Assembly: GCF_016862095.1 (NCBI RefSeq)
Contig: NZ_BOMH01000033.1
Span: 124,001-188,000, forward strand
Direction of reading: 5' to 3'
DNA: 64,000 nucleotides
Source: Actinoplanes cyaneus
GTDB lineage: Bacteria; Actinomycetota; Actinomycetes; Mycobacteriales; Micromonosporaceae
Positions 24,474-32,647 of the stretch are shown here, piece by piece. The position numbers were made by a program, and so were the translations under genes. How positions within the stretch are numbered: the first letter of the stretch is position 1; each line of letters starts with the position of its first letter. A model generated the notes under the pieces. It did not search any database and was not told where the DNA came from. It saw only the letters and a list, made by a program, of their open reading frames with translations.

Positions 24474-24914
24474 TCAGGCGGTCTGCTGAATCTCCGTGAC
24501 CTTGGACAGCTCCACATCCGTGTTACCGATCTTGAGCATCGGTTCGCTGTCCCCGTTGAGCTTCGCCGCGGACACCACACCGGTCTGGGTCTGACCGAGC
24601 GAGTCCTGGTACGACACCGTCTTGCCGACCAGCTGAGCCACGCCCGTCATGCGCTGGCCCTTCAACATGCTGATCATGTCTTCCAGCTTCTCGACCTGGG
24701 TGAACTGCGCGGTCTGCGCGAGGAACTGGGTCGAGTCCGCCGGCTTCGACGGGTCCTGGTACTTGAGCTGGGCCACCAACAGCTTCATGAAGGTGTCCTT
24801 GTCGCCAAGGTTCCTGTCCTTGGCCTTCTTCGCGGCGTCGGCGGCGGCTGCCGCGGCGGCTGCCTGTGCGGCGTCGGAACCGATCGGGCCGGTTCCAGAG
24901 GTCGGCGAGGTCAT
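24474..24914 (-). CDS. flgD: FlgD hook-cap protein
   Basis: A 146-residue protein. After an Ala-rich N-terminus it shows the FlgD signature DKDTFMKLLVAQLKYQDPSKPADSTQ and FLAQTAQFTQVEKL, then the short C-terminal half (VGKTVSYQD). It is shorter than enterobacterial FlgD because it lacks the Tudor/FnIII domains, as in other Gram-positives. FlgD caps the growing hook. ATG 24914 was chosen for AGGAG about 8 bases upstream; the longer frame runs into the promoter. Confidence 0.94.
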   Translation of the reverse strand: MTSPTSGTGPIGSDAAQAAAAAAAADAAKKAKDRNLGDKDTFMKLLVAQLKYQDPSKPADSTQFLAQTAQFTQVEKLEDMISMLKGQRMTGVAQLVGKTVSYQDSLGQTQTGVVSAAKLNGDSEPMLKIGNTDVELSKVTEIQQTA

Positions 24915-24951
24915 CGACTTCTCCTGTCCCTTGGCAAGCTCAACTTCACTG

Positions 24952-24977
24952 TTCGGCGGACTTGAGGATTTGCTTAG
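24952..24977 (-). promoter_or_regulatory. Candidate FliA-type promoter for flgD-flgE
   Basis: On the minus strand CTAA (24977-24974), 16 bases, GCCGAA (24957-24952): one mismatch in the -35 element. It lies between the chemotaxis-operon terminator and flgD, about 38 bases before the start codon. Confidence 0.6.
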
Positions 24978-25021
24978 GCGCTGTTTCGCAGCGCGGCCGA
25001 GGGCGAGAACCGCCCAGGAAC

Positions 25022-25055
25022 AAAAACGCGGGCCCACCTTCGCCGGTGGGCCCGC
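25022..25055 (-). terminator. Intrinsic terminator of the chemotaxis operon
   Basis: An 11-bp perfect stem, GCGGGCCCACC (25028-25038) with GGTGGGCCCGC (25045-25055); on the minus strand it is followed by GTTTTTG, a proper T run. It lies 50 bases after the last gene of the che operon. Confidence 0.92.
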
Positions 25056-25107
25056 TACAGGAGATCTTCAGTTGTTCCGCGCTCGCGGGCGCGGCCCGGC
25101 CGCGGCC

Positions 25108-25596
25108 TCAGGGCGCCAGCGAGAGGCTGAGCTTGCCCTTGCCGTACCGGCTGACCTCACACATCAGGTCGAGCCGGCGGCCCAGCGCGAGCAGCACCGC
25201 CCGCGCGTCGCCCGGCAGCTCCATCCCCGGGTAGATCACCTGGTAGAGCTTGACGTGCGGCGCGCCCTCCTTGTTGAGGAGGCTGGTGAAGATGTTGCAC
25301 AACTCGAAGACGTTCTCCGCCAGGTTCGGGAAGAGCTGCTTCTCGTCGATGCTGTCCTCGGCGGCGCCGGCCGGCAGCAGACCGAGCGCGGCGCCGGCGT
25401 TGGCCGCCAGGCTCAGCTGCAGACCCATGACCGCGTAGATCTTCTGGCCGGCATCGGTGAAGATCGCGACCGTGGCGGTCCGGATCTCGTCCGCGCTGAG
25501 CGGGTCGCCGGGGCTGACGGTGACCTCACGACCCAGAAGGTCCTCGAACAGGTTGCGTACGGCTAGAGAGCCGGGAAGAACCGAGACGTCTGACAT
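25108..25596 (-). CDS. CheX-like protein at the end of the chemotaxis operon
   Basis: A 162-residue protein I cannot name with certainty. The segment NVFELCNIFTSLLN (residues 95-108) carries one ExxN signature (Glu98, Asn101), the active-site pattern of CheC/CheX/FliY phosphatases, and the surrounding alpha-beta pattern is compatible. The pattern is otherwise diverged from the clear CheX two genes upstream. It sits 7 bases after cheY and is the last gene before the terminator. It may be a second, perhaps inactive, CheY phosphatase or a regulator of unknown type. Confidence 0.6.
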   Translation of the reverse strand: MSDVSVLPGSLAVRNLFEDLLGREVTVSPGDPLSADEIRTATVAIFTDAGQKIYAVMGLQLSLAANAGAALGLLPAGAAEDSIDEKQLFPNLAENVFELCNIFTSLLNKEGAPHVKLYQVIYPGMELPGDARAVLLALGRRLDLMCEVSRYGKGKLSLSLAP

Positions 25597-25603
25597 GTCG
25601 CAA

Positions 25604-25966
25604 TCATCCCAAAATAGGAGCGAAGACTTCGTCGAATCGCTCAGCGGTGAAGGGCTTGACGATGAAGAAGGCCGAACCCGAGGCCTCGGCGGCGGTCTTC
25701 ATCTCGGGCGTGCACTCGGAGGTGACGAATCCGAACTTGACGTTGTTGCCTGCCGCCCGGAGCTGCCGCAGCACCTCGATGCCGGTCATCCCCGGCATGT
25801 TCCAGTCGGAGATGACCAGGTCCGGCTTCTCCGCCGTGGTCTTGTCGAAGGCCTCCTGGCCATCGGCTGCCTCGACCAGGTCGTGGTCGCCGAACCCGGC
25901 CTGACGCAGGGTACGGACGACGATCTGCCGCATCACCCGGCTGTCATCGGCGATGAGGATCTTCAT
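25604..25966 (-). CDS. cheY: CheY response regulator (first copy)
   Basis: A single receiver domain of 120 residues: acidic pocket ADDSR at 6-10, phospho-acceptor Asp54 (ISDWNMPGM), conserved Thr82 region (FVTSE) and Lys104 (FIVKPF). No output domain, so it should act by binding the FliM/FliN switch. ATG 25966 overlaps the stop of cheX (ATGA). A second CheY lies on the other side of cheX, so one copy may be a phosphate sink or serve another role. Confidence 0.93.
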   Translation of the reverse strand: MKILIADDSRVMRQIVVRTLRQAGFGDHDLVEAADGQEAFDKTTAEKPDLVISDWNMPGMTGIEVLRQLRAAGNNVKFGFVTSECTPEMKTAAEASGSAFFIVKPFTAERFDEVFAPILG

Positions 25967-26448
25967 GCACCCTCCTCCTTCGTGTTGGTGCTGCTCTGCC
26001 ACATCGAAATGGACACCGGCTCGCCTTCCCAGAGTCCATAGACGCCGCTGATGCGTTCGGTGTTCGGATAACGCGCCGAGCTCTCCGGCGCGAGCACTAC
26101 CTGCGGGAGCGACAACTGCGCTCCCGGCGGAAGCATCGCCTTGACGTTGCCGCCGACGATGTTCGCCAGCTCACCGAGCGTGTCGGAGATGTCCTCCTCG
26201 CTCACCTCGTCCAGCTCCATGGCCAGGAAGGCGGCCGCGGCGCGCTTGGCGGCGGCCAGGGAGGACGCGTACACGATGTGTCCGCTCCACGACCCGGTGA
26301 TCGACACCGAGGAATGCACCTCGGAGGGCTGATGCTCGTCGTACGTCTGCATCAGAGGGCTCACGCCCTCCGGGTCCAGGTAGGCCTCCCACACCTGTTC
26401 CACCATCTCAGCGAGGTCGTTCTCGTCCACCTCGACTTCGACACTCAT
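25963..26448 (-). CDS. cheX: CheX CheY-phosphatase
   Basis: A 161-residue protein with the CheX/CheC pattern: ISDTLGELANIVGGNVKAML (residues 87-106) includes the catalytic Glu93-x-x-Asn96. CheX removes phosphate from CheY-P. It is nested between two cheY genes and overlaps both by ATGA, so it is made in step with its substrates. Confidence 0.9.
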   Translation of the reverse strand: MSVEVEVDENDLAEMVEQVWEAYLDPEGVSPLMQTYDEHQPSEVHSSVSITGSWSGHIVYASSLAAAKRAAAAFLAMELDEVSEEDISDTLGELANIVGGNVKAMLPPGAQLSLPQVVLAPESSARYPNTERISGVYGLWEGEPVSISMWQSSTNTKEEGA

Positions 26449-26840
26449 GAGTTCGCTCCGGTCGGCACGAGGCCCAGCAGGGCCAGCTTCTCGATCATGG
26501 CGCCCTCGGTGAAGGGCTTGATCACATATTCGTGAGCGCCCGCGGCAAGCGCCCGGACGATCTGACTCTGTTCGCTCTCGGTGGTGACCATCACCAGGGT
26601 CATCTCCCGCAACCGCGGGTCGGACCGGACCTTCATCACGAACTCGAGCCCGTTCATGTTGGGCATGTTCCAGTCGATGAGGGCCAGTTCCGGCACCTCG
26701 GTCATGTCGGCGAGCAGGTCGAGCGCCTCCTTACCGTCGCCGGCCTCCACCGCCTCGAAGCTGAGCTTCGTGACGATGCGTTTGAGGATCATGCGCATCG
26801 CGCGCGAGTCGTCGATCACCATGGCGCGCATCGGCGTCAT
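26445..26840 (-). CDS. cheY: CheY response regulator (second copy)
   Basis: A 131-residue single receiver domain: acidic pair IDDSR at 9-13, phospho-acceptor Asp56 (LIDWNMPNMNGLEF), MVTTES at 84-89 and Lys108 (YVIKPFTEG). It overlaps cheX downstream and cheR upstream by 4 bases each. Like the first copy it has no output domain. Confidence 0.93.
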   Translation of the reverse strand: MTPMRAMVIDDSRAMRMILKRIVTKLSFEAVEAGDGKEALDLLADMTEVPELALIDWNMPNMNGLEFVMKVRSDPRLREMTLVMVTTESEQSQIVRALAAGAHEYVIKPFTEGAMIEKLALLGLVPTGANS

Positions 26841-27682
26841 CCCCTTCTCGCGGCGCCCGCGGGCACCGCGCTACGGATTCGGTACGCGGAGGTGCGGCCG
26901 GCGGCCACCCGCTCGTAGTTGTCGTCGATCCCGATCGTCGTCTCGGCCGCCCCCAGGAACAGCCAGCCGTCGGGACGCAGGATCTTGGCGGCGTTCTGCA
27001 ACACCTGCCGTTTGGTCGCGACGTCGAAGTAGATCAGGACGTTGCGCAGGAAGATCACGTCGAACGGCTGCATCGGGGGGAACGGCGCAGTCAGGCTCAT
27101 GTGCTTGAACGAGACGTTCCTGCGCAGCGCCGGGATGATCCGCCAGTGCGCGCCCGCCCGTTCGAAGTACTGGACCAGCTGGGTGGCGGGCAGTCCCCGG
27201 TTCACCTCGACCTGGCTGTACTCGGCCTTCTCGGCCCGCTCGACCATCGCGGTGGAGATGTCGGTGCCCTGGATCTCGAAGGACCAGCCGGCCGGCAGCG
27301 ACTCCTGCAGGGTGATGGCCAGGCTGTACGCCTCCTGACCGCTGGAACTGGCCGCCGACCAGAAGCGGAGTTTCCGCACACTGGCCCGTGACTTGATCAG
27401 CTCGGGCAGCACCACGTCGGTGAGCGCGGCGAACGGCTCCCGATCCCGGAAGAAGGACGTCTCGTTCGTGGTCAGCGCGTCGATGATCTTGCGCTGGTAC
27501 TGCGGGTTCGGACGTTTCTGCAGGTCGCCGATGAACTCGTTGACGTTCGGCGCGCCGACCGCCCGGGCAACGGGGATCAGCCGGGCCTCGACCAGATACT
27601 CCTTGCCGGGAGCCAGCACGATCGACGCCTCCCGCCGCACCAGGTTCGCGACGAACGTGAACTCCGCCTGGGAAAGGGTCAT
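26837..27682 (-). CDS. cheR: CheR chemoreceptor methyltransferase
   Basis: A 281-residue S-adenosylmethionine-dependent enzyme that methylates receptor glutamates. Seen are the N-terminal helical domain, TTNETSFFRDREPF (near 92-105), the SAM-binding FWSAASSSGQEAYSLA (near 129-144; the usual AxCSxGEEPYS) and DVIFLRNVLIYFD (near 209). Arg/Ala in place of Cys in the SAM loop is a mild change. Overlaps both neighbours by ATGA. Confidence 0.95.
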   Translation of the reverse strand: MTLSQAEFTFVANLVRREASIVLAPGKEYLVEARLIPVARAVGAPNVNEFIGDLQKRPNPQYQRKIIDALTTNETSFFRDREPFAALTDVVLPELIKSRASVRKLRFWSAASSSGQEAYSLAITLQESLPAGWSFEIQGTDISTAMVERAEKAEYSQVEVNRGLPATQLVQYFERAGAHWRIIPALRRNVSFKHMSLTAPFPPMQPFDVIFLRNVLIYFDVATKRQVLQNAAKILRPDGWLFLGAAETTIGIDDNYERVAAGRTSAYRIRSAVPAGAARRG

Positions 27683-28851
27683 CGGGCCACCGCCGCGGAG
27701 CGGCCCACCCGGACTCGGTTCAGCAGAGCGGCCGCGATCCGGTCCAGGGGCAGCACCTCGTCCGCCAGTCCCGCGCCGACCACGGCGCCGGGCATGCCCC
27801 AGACCACCGAACTCGCCTCGTCCTGGGCCAGAATCTCGCAGCCCGCGTCGCGTAGCACTTTCGCACCACCCCGTCCGTCTTGTCCCATTCCAGTGAGGAT
27901 CGCCGCGAAGGCCGTTCCGCCGTACAGCGCCGCGACCGACCGGAACATCACGTCCACGGCGGGCCGGCAGGAGTTCTCTTGCGGGGCGTTGCTGAGCTGG
28001 GTCAGCGTCGCCGTGCCCTTGCGGTTGAAGACCAGGTGCCGGTCGCCCGGGGCGATGTAGACGGTGCCGGCCGTGAGTTCCATGCCGTCGCCGGCCTCGA
28101 CCACCTTCAGTGGGGTGGCGCGGTCCAGCCGCTCGGCGAACATCTTGGTGAAGACCGGCGGCATGTGCTGGGTGATCACCACCGGCACGGGCAGGTCCGC
28201 CGGCAGGCCGAGCAGCACCTTGGTGAGCGCGTCCGGGCCACCGGTGGAGGATCCGATCGCCAGGATGTCGATCCGGCCCCCCGGCGCCCGGCGGGGAGCG
28301 GCCGGGCGGGCCCCGGGCGGCGGCGGAGCACCGGCACCCGGGCGGGCCGCGCTGGCCGGCGGCAGACCGGGGCGGGCGGGAACCGCGCCGGGACGGGCAC
28401 CGGCCGCCGGGGCGGGACCCCGGGGTGGCGCCGCGGCCGGCGGACGGCGGCGTCCGCCGAGCGCCTGGATCCTGGGGACGAGCTGCTCCCGTACGGCCGC
28501 GATGGACTCCTGCACCGAGCCCACGTTGCTGGGCTTGGTGACGTAGTCGGTCGCCCCCGCGGAGAGCGCTTCGAGGGTGGCGGTGGCACCGGCCGCCGAC
28601 AGCGTGCTGAACATGATCACCGGCAGTTGCGTGTGCCGCTTGCGCAGCTCACGGACGGCTTCGATGCCGTCCATCTCCGGCATCTCGATGTCCATGGTGA
28701 TCACGTCGGGCTTGAGCTGGTCGATCTTCGCTTGCGCCAGCAGGCCGTTCGCCGCGGTGCCGACCACCTGAATGCCCGGCGCCTCCCCGAGAGCGTCGAC
28801 GATCAGCCGACGGACCACCACGGAATCGTCGACGACGAGGACCGAGATCAT
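27679..28851 (-). CDS. cheB: CheB receptor methylesterase/deamidase
   Basis: A 390-residue protein: receiver domain (1-120; Asp at TMDIEMPEMDG), a Pro/Ala/Arg-rich linker (140-195), and the methylesterase domain with Ser in AIGSSTGGPDAL, His in ITQHMPPVF and Asp in LTGMGQDG. Phosphorylation by CheA switches it on and so adapts receptors. The linker is longer than usual. It overlaps cheR. Confidence 0.96.
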   Translation of the reverse strand: MISVLVVDDSVVVRRLIVDALGEAPGIQVVGTAANGLLAQAKIDQLKPDVITMDIEMPEMDGIEAVRELRKRHTQLPVIMFSTLSAAGATATLEALSAGATDYVTKPSNVGSVQESIAAVREQLVPRIQALGGRRRPPAAAPPRGPAPAAGARPGAVPARPGLPPASAARPGAGAPPPPGARPAAPRRAPGGRIDILAIGSSTGGPDALTKVLLGLPADLPVPVVITQHMPPVFTKMFAERLDRATPLKVVEAGDGMELTAGTVYIAPGDRHLVFNRKGTATLTQLSNAPQENSCRPAVDVMFRSVAALYGGTAFAAILTGMGQDGRGGAKVLRDAGCEILAQDEASSVVWGMPGAVVGAGLADEVLPLDRIAAALLNRVRVGRSAAVAR

Positions 28852-28864
28852 TCGACCACTCCCT

Positions 28865-29737
28865 TCAACCGAGCCAGGCCGGACCGAGTGCCGCGACGAC
28901 CGGCGCGAGCAGCCGGTGCGCCGTTGCGGTGTCCAGCAGATCGCGGACGACCAGCGCCTGAACGGCGCCGCTGAGCATGTTCCAGACCCCGCCGGCCCGA
29001 TCGGCCAGTGAGATTCCGGCCGTGTCCACCGCCTGCACCAGCAGCATCTGCGCCGCTGCCGCGGTCCGGACCCGATCCGAGAGGTACGCCGCCCAGGACG
29101 CCGAGTGCACGGCGGGCGACCATCCGGCGGTGTTGCGCCGGGCGTCGTCGGCCGCCGTCGCGACCCGTTCGCGATCCTCCGGCCGCAGCGTGCGCAACCG
29201 GTCGAGCAGGGCGGAGACGGTGTAGTGGTGCGGGCCGAGGTCGATCGGCGCGCCCGTCGGCAGCTTCTTCACGGCTGCCACCCACCCGGCGCCGAGCCGG
29301 CGCCGGGTGTCGTCGTCGAGCACCTCCCGCAGGTAGCTGGCCACCGCCGCGTCGCAGAGCAGCGCGGTCGCGGAGGCCGCTTCCTCGGTCTGCCGGGCAT
29401 CCCGGCCGGTGCCCTCCCAGGTCCACGACATGACGTCGTATCGCAGGCAGGTGAGCAACGAGTCGACCGAGCCGATCGGCGCGCGCTCGACCAGGGCCAG
29501 GTTTCCCGCCGGATCGTCCTTCGACATGCCCTTGAGGCTGGGCATCCGGCGGGCGGCGCTCTCCACCTCGACCCACAGCGGGCCCCGGACACCCTCGTCC
29601 GGGAGCCGCTCGGCGAGCACGGGCAGGTCGTCGCGCTGCAGTCGCAACGCGCGCAGCAGCACGTCGGCCGCCGCCGGCCCGCCCACGAGGCGGGTCAGGT
29701 CGAAGCCGAGGACGGGGGCGCTGACCAGGCTGTACAT
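28865..29737 (-). CDS. Unknown 290-residue protein inside the chemotaxis operon
   Basis: I recognise no family. It is a soluble, mainly helical, Ala/Leu/Arg-rich protein with no transmembrane helix or receiver/CheW motif. It lies between cheW (stop and start overlap as TGATG) and cheB (13 bases), so it is co-translated with core chemotaxis proteins. Regular helices such as ARRNTAGWSPAVHSASWAAY and LSDRVRTAAAAQMLLVQAVD hint at a scaffold or binding protein. A CheA/CheW-interacting adaptor is a guess only. Confidence 0.85.
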   Translation of the reverse strand: MYSLVSAPVLGFDLTRLVGGPAAADVLLRALRLQRDDLPVLAERLPDEGVRGPLWVEVESAARRMPSLKGMSKDDPAGNLALVERAPIGSVDSLLTCLRYDVMSWTWEGTGRDARQTEEAASATALLCDAAVASYLREVLDDDTRRRLGAGWVAAVKKLPTGAPIDLGPHHYTVSALLDRLRTLRPEDRERVATAADDARRNTAGWSPAVHSASWAAYLSDRVRTAAAAQMLLVQAVDTAGISLADRAGGVWNMLSGAVQALVVRDLLDTATAHRLLAPVVAALGPAWLG

Positions 29738-30174
29738 CAGATCGTGGCGCGGTGCGTGTCGACCGCCTGATTCACGTCGAGGGCGAGCATCAGGCGCCCG
29801 TCCAGTTTGAACGTGCCCACCACCAACTCCCGGGTCGGTCCGCTGAGCGTGTCCGGCGGCGGCTCGAACGTCTCGTCGTCCAGGTCGACGACCTCGCCGA
29901 TCTTGTCGACCACCAGGCTCACCGGTTCGCCGTCACCGCGCAGGATCACGTTCATCACCGGGCCCTGCAGCGCCTGCCGGGCCAGCCCGAGCTGGACCCG
30001 CAGGTCGACCGCCGCGATCACCTGACCGCGCAGGTTGAACAGGCCGCCGACGGCCGACGGCGCGAGCGGCACCGGGGTGTACTCGTTGTACGAGAGCACC
30101 TCCTGCACCGTGTGCACCTCGACACCGAAGAGCTGGCCGGCCACCTCGAAGGTGGCGAACTGGCGACTCGTCAT
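29737..30174 (-). CDS. cheW: CheW coupling protein
   Basis: A 145-residue CheW: FATFEVAGQLFGVEVHTVQE at the start, then GGLFNLRGQVIAAVDLRVQLGL and VSLVVDKIGEVVDLDDETFE. CheW couples CheA to receptors. It follows cheA with 1 base between and precedes the unknown 290-residue gene. Confidence 0.97.
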   Translation of the reverse strand: MTSRQFATFEVAGQLFGVEVHTVQEVLSYNEYTPVPLAPSAVGGLFNLRGQVIAAVDLRVQLGLARQALQGPVMNVILRGDGEPVSLVVDKIGEVVDLDDETFEPPPDTLSGPTRELVVGTFKLDGRLMLALDVNQAVDTHRATI

Positions 30175-30175
30175 G

Positions 30176-32524
30176 TCAGACCTCCACCAGCATCTCGTCG
30201 CCGGCTTCGTTGTAGAAGTTCGGGTCGGCCGCGAGGATCGCCCGGCGCACGTCGAGCAGCTCGGTGACCCGTTGCTGGATCACCGCGGTGCCGACCAGAC
30301 CGTCCTCGTCGGCGTCCCGGCGGGCCGTCGTCGAGTTCTCGGCGATGTCCACGATCCGGTCCACCACCAGAGCCACGCTCCGGCCGCCCTCGCTGTAGAC
30401 GACCACCGACACGGTGTCGCCCTCGGGCTCCTCGCCGTACGCCCCGAGCAGGTGCGACAACCGCACCAGCGGCAGGATCTGCCCGCGGTACTGGACCACC
30501 TCGCGGGAGCCGGCATGTTCCAGCCGATCCCTGGGGAACTCCTCGAGCCGGGTGACGGTGTCCAGCGGGATCGCCACGCGGCGGTCGCCGACCGCGGTGA
30601 CCAGCAGACGCTCGGTCCCGCCACCGCCCTGCGCGCGCTTCTCGACCACGCTCTCCCGCTCCGAGTCCACGGCCAGGTGCGACCGGCGGGCCAGCGACGA
30701 GACGTCCAGGATCAGGCCGACCTTGCCGTCGCCGAGGATGGTGGCTCCGGCGTACATGCCGATGTCCTTGAGCCGTGAGTTGAGCGCCTTGACGACGACC
30801 TCCTCGGTGTTCAGCACCCGGTCCACGACCAGGCCGAACCGCCGGCCGTCGGCCTGCAGCACCATGATGTAGACGCCCTGGTCGCCGCCGACCTCGAAGC
30901 CCAGCGCCCGGTCCAGCCGGACCAGCGGGAGCAGCTTGCCGCGCAGGCGGTAGACGGGCGCGCCGGAGGCGTACTCGACCTTGGTGGCCTTGCCGTCGAC
31001 GAAGACCAGCTCGAGCACGGCGACCTGGGGCACCACGTAGCGCTGGTCGCCGCAGTCGACGGTGAGCGCCTGGATGATGGCCAGGGTCAGCGGGATGGTG
31101 AGCCGCCAGACCGTGCCCTCGCCGACCGTCGAGTCGACGCTGACCGCTCCGCCGATGCTCTCGATGTTGGTCTTCACCACGTCCATGCCGACGCCACGGC
31201 CGGAGACGTTGGTGACCTTCGCCGCGGTGGAGAAGCCGGGCTGGAAGACCATCGCCATGATGTCGCGCTTGTCCATGTTCGGAATCTGCTCCGGACGCAG
31301 CAGCCCGTTCTCCACGGCCTTCTGCGCGATCCGTTCCACGTTCAGGCCGGCGCCGTCGTCGGCGACCTCGACCGCCACGTGGCCGCCCTCGTGGTACGCG
31401 CGCAGCGTCAGCGTGCCCACGGGGCTCTTGCCGCTGGCGACCCGGCGCTCCGGGTCCTCGATGCCGTGGTCGACAGCGTTGCGCACCAGGTGGGTCAGCG
31501 GGTCCTTGACCGCCTCCAGCAGGCTGCGGTCGAGCTCGGTCTCCTTGCCCTGCATGACCAGCTCGACCTGCTTGCCGAGCGAGTTGCTCAGGTCCCGGAC
31601 GACTCGGGGCAGTTTCGACCAGATGTGCTCGATGGGCTGCATGCGGGTCTTCATGATGCCCTCTTGCAGCTCACTGGTGATCATGCCGAGCCGCTGCGCG
31701 CTGCGCACCAGGCCCGAGTCGCCGATCTCCATCACGCCGCGGACCAGCTGGTTCCGGGCCAGCACCAGCTCACCGACCATGTTCAGGAGAGTGTCGAGCA
31801 GATCGACGTCGACCCGGATCGCGCTGTCCGCGATGCTCCGCTTCGGCGCCTGGGACTGCAGCGCCTCGCTGACCGCGGCCGGCTGGGTCTTGCCGTCGTC
31901 GAGCAGGATCGTGCCGAGCTTGCGCTCGTCGCCCTCGATCTGCTGCTGCAGCGCCGAGGTGACGTCGGCAGGCTGGGCGGCGCCGGCCTCGACCAGGATC
32001 TGGCCGATCGGCTGGCGCTGCTCGGCGATCGGCTCCGGCGCCGGGCGGGTGGCCGCGGGCGCCTCCTCAACCGTCACCGGCGTCTCGCCCCCGGCGGCAG
32101 CGGCGGGCGCGGCGGCCGGAGCGGCAGCGGCGTCGGCCGGCACGTCCATCTGCGCCTTGATCCGGACGATCATGCTGTCGACGTCGACCTCGTCCTCGGT
32201 GCCCTTCTCCTCGATGGAGGAGAGCAGCGACCGTACGCCGTCGATGCACAGCAACAGAACAGTGATGGTGTCCGGGGTGACCGGCTGGACGCCGTCACGC
32301 AGCCGGGACAACAGTGACTCACCAGCGTGCGCCAGCTTCTCCAGCCGGGAGAACGCCAGGAACCCGCTCGTACCTTTGATCGTGTGGATCGCCCGGAAGA
32401 TGCGGGAGATCAGGTCACGCGAGTCCGGTTCCTGCTCAAGGCTCACGAGGTCCCGGTCGATCTGGTCCAGGTTCTCGTGGGACTCCATCAGGAATTCGCC
32501 GACGATCTCGCCAAGGTCTTCCAC
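30176..32524 (-). CDS. cheA: CheA histidine kinase with two C-terminal CheW-like domains
   Basis: A 782-residue kinase. HPt domain at 1-105 with phospho-His47 (FRAIHTIKGTSGFLAF); a segment near 175-225 (IGQILVEAGAAQPADVTSAL) of a type seen in secretion ATPase N-termini rather than the usual CheY-binding P2; dimerisation helices from about 235; kinase domain with HLVRNAVDHGIEDPERR (N box), VADDGAGL and VSGRGVGMDVVKTNIES; then two CheW-like domains (about 500-625 and 640-760) instead of one. It starts the che operon. The doubled CheW domain and odd P2 region are worth noting. Confidence 0.96.
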   Translation of the reverse strand: MEDLGEIVGEFLMESHENLDQIDRDLVSLEQEPDSRDLISRIFRAIHTIKGTSGFLAFSRLEKLAHAGESLLSRLRDGVQPVTPDTITVLLLCIDGVRSLLSSIEEKGTEDEVDVDSMIVRIKAQMDVPADAAAAPAAAPAAAAGGETPVTVEEAPAATRPAPEPIAEQRQPIGQILVEAGAAQPADVTSALQQQIEGDERKLGTILLDDGKTQPAAVSEALQSQAPKRSIADSAIRVDVDLLDTLLNMVGELVLARNQLVRGVMEIGDSGLVRSAQRLGMITSELQEGIMKTRMQPIEHIWSKLPRVVRDLSNSLGKQVELVMQGKETELDRSLLEAVKDPLTHLVRNAVDHGIEDPERRVASGKSPVGTLTLRAYHEGGHVAVEVADDGAGLNVERIAQKAVENGLLRPEQIPNMDKRDIMAMVFQPGFSTAAKVTNVSGRGVGMDVVKTNIESIGGAVSVDSTVGEGTVWRLTIPLTLAIIQALTVDCGDQRYVVPQVAVLELVFVDGKATKVEYASGAPVYRLRGKLLPLVRLDRALGFEVGGDQGVYIMVLQADGRRFGLVVDRVLNTEEVVVKALNSRLKDIGMYAGATILGDGKVGLILDVSSLARRSHLAVDSERESVVEKRAQGGGGTERLLVTAVGDRRVAIPLDTVTRLEEFPRDRLEHAGSREVVQYRGQILPLVRLSHLLGAYGEEPEGDTVSVVVYSEGGRSVALVVDRIVDIAENSTTARRDADEDGLVGTAVIQQRVTELLDVRRAILAADPNFYNEAGDEMLVEV

Positions 32525-32556
32525 GTCAACTCCTCCTGCTCGGCTTCACAGCCCTC

Positions 32557-32582
32557 ATCGACCCCTGCACGCGCCAACTGAG
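32557..32582 (-). promoter_or_regulatory. Weak FliA-type promoter candidate for cheA
   Basis: On the minus strand CTCA (32582-32579), 16 bases, GTCGAT (32562-32557): two mismatches in the -10 element. Position, 33 bases before the cheA start, is right. Confidence 0.4.
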
Positions 32583-32647
32583 CAGACTCGTCCGATACGC
32601 CTTCTTGCCGGGGCATCGCGCCGTCGCGGCCCCGCGTCCCGGAAAGG

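Noticed and set aside
24984..25004. TcrA box at the expected place before flgD
   Set aside because: The bases there do not resemble the repeat; flgD-flgE may need only FliA.
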